From: Planctomycetota bacterium | GTDB taxonomy: Bacteria > Planctomycetota > Planctomycetia > Pirellulales > Lacipirellulaceae | DNA: 14,867 nucleotides | Assembly (NCBI GenBank): GCA_024278035.1 | Contig: JAJRUA010000091.1 | Location: forward strand, 1-14,867 | Direction of reading: 5' to 3' | Shown here: piece by piece, positions 14,215-14,867 of the stretch | How positions within the stretch are numbered: position 1 is the stretch's first letter | How the letters are laid out: each line of letters begins with the position of its first letter | Position numbers and translations under genes: made by a program | The notes under the pieces: model-generated | What the model was told of the DNA's origin: nothing | Database searches by the model: none | The model's input: the letters and a program-made list of their open reading frames with translations, nothing else

Positions 14215-14867
14215 GATGCTCACGCCGATAGGCGGGCATAAAACCACGTGCCCCTTGAACGCCGATCCGTTGGCCAAGCAACGGCTGGAGATTCAGACTG
14301 GGCGTCGGCGTAAGGAACGTGGTCACTTTGCCGCTACGATCCACAAGGGCAAACTTGGGCGATTCGGCTCGTTGGGAAACGACGGGACGTAAAACCCCCA
14401 CAGCATCGTAGCCCAACTTCGCAGCCTCGCTCATCTCTTGCTGGGGTTCCTGGGCTTTTGTGAGCCGTGTCGGCGGAGCAACTTTTGTGCGATCCAATTC
14501 GGCAAACGCTCCGCGCGCTTCACGGTAGCGCCCTGCGATCTGCACGAAGCTCTCGATGCGTGTCGCGACTTCTCGCACGACACGTCGCTCTTTCTCACTT
14601 GGGGCCACCATCAACAAAGAGGCTGCCTCAGCTTCGAGCGTGTCAAAACGCCAGAGGTTCGGCTTCTCAGCAATAATCGTTGAGAGCGCTAGCTCCAGTG
14701 CCGTCAGACGTTGATCGAATTCTCGATTTTTCGCGAGAGGCTCACTTTGAGCAACACTTGGCAAGGGCTTGGGTTCGTTGTACCGCTGGGCGTAGCGCGA
14801 CGCCTCGGCGGCAGTAGCAGTCGAGGGACTGGAACGAATCCAAGTCTGTTCTGCCTCCGCACAACAG
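14171..14867 (-). CDS. C-terminal part of a protein of unknown function, cut by the right edge
   Basis: The frame is open from a stop at 14171 to the right edge, giving at least 231 residues. A TTG at 14762-14764 is in frame, but coding-like sequence continues beyond it (EAEQTWIRSSPSTATAAEASRYAQRYNEPKP), so the true start lies outside the window. The visible part has a helical region (EFDQRLTALELALSTIIAEKPNLWRFDTLEAEAASLL, then SEKERRVVREVATRIESFVQIAGRYREA). After a linker comes a beta-rich C-terminal domain (LGYDAVGVLRPVVSQRAESPKFALVDRSGKVTTFLTP, then LGQRIGVQGARGFMPAYRREHLTASRVTPL) with the look of an SH3 or OB barrel. I do not recognise the family. It may be exported, but the N-terminus is missing. 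Confidence 0.8.
   Translation of the reverse strand, partial: CCAEAEQTWIRSSPSTATAAEASRYAQRYNEPKPLPSVAQSEPLAKNREFDQRLTALELALSTIIAEKPNLWRFDTLEAEAASLLMVAPSEKERRVVREVATRIESFVQIAGRYREARGAFAELDRTKVAPPTRLTKAQEPQQEMSEAAKLGYDAVGVLRPVVSQRAESPKFALVDRSGKVTTFLTPTPSLNLQPLLGQRIGVQGARGFMPAYRREHLTASRVTPLETVRR

Noticed and set aside
14171..14764. Complete 197-residue gene starting at the TTG at 14762-14764
   Set aside because: The frame stays open to the window edge with coding-like sequence, so the start is probably outside the window.

Overview
The window looks like a chromosomal stretch of a planctomycete, probably of the Pirellulales type. This is inferred from the gene content: small secreted or membrane proteins of planctomycete style, a DUF1570-type secreted zincin, a bacterial topoisomerase VI B subunit, and a sugar phosphate isomerase/epimerase. 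It also rests on weak or absent Shine-Dalgarno sequences at most starts and on dense GC-rich palindromic repeats between genes. No rRNA, tRNA, CRISPR array, transposase or phage gene was seen.

Layout, left to right: (1) a possible + strand gene tail at the edge, converging on a small secreted Gly/His/Tyr-rich protein (145-597, -). (2) A repeat-rich intergenic region, then DNA topoisomerase VI subunit B (930-2924, +) with no subunit A beside it. (3) A perfect 19-bp stem-loop, then an exported protein of unknown function (3012-4052, -). (4) A TIM-barrel sugar phosphate isomerase/epimerase (4207-5211, +) and a DUF1570-like secreted metallopeptidase (5356-6594, +). (5) Four - strand genes: a YugP-like membrane zinc peptidase (6724-7395), a small membrane-anchored protein (7439-7924), a lipoprotein (8096-8572) and a large HerA/FtsK-like ATPase (8702-11188). 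(6) A divergent sugar-porter MFS transporter (11534-12868, +) and a two-TM protein (13196-13963, +). (7) A - strand gene cut by the right edge (14171-14867).

The genes look like mostly independent one- or two-gene units. Themes are DNA topology and motor ATPases (topo VI-B, HerA-like), envelope proteolysis (two zincins) and sugar uptake and isomerisation (transporter, isomerase). No single pathway unites the window.

The most interesting signal is a set of at least five palindromic repeat families, called here alpha, beta, gamma, delta and epsilon. Several genes or small operons are bracketed by two copies of one family: alpha around the isomerase, gamma around the lipoprotein, beta around the peptidase/TM pair, epsilon around the sugar transporter. 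Two families also appear inside reading frames without breaking them: beta in the exported protein at 3012-4052 and half an alpha in a linker of the HerA-like ATPase. This resembles the Rickettsia palindromic elements that insert into proteins. Topo VI-B also carries what reads as a duplicated H2TH domain.
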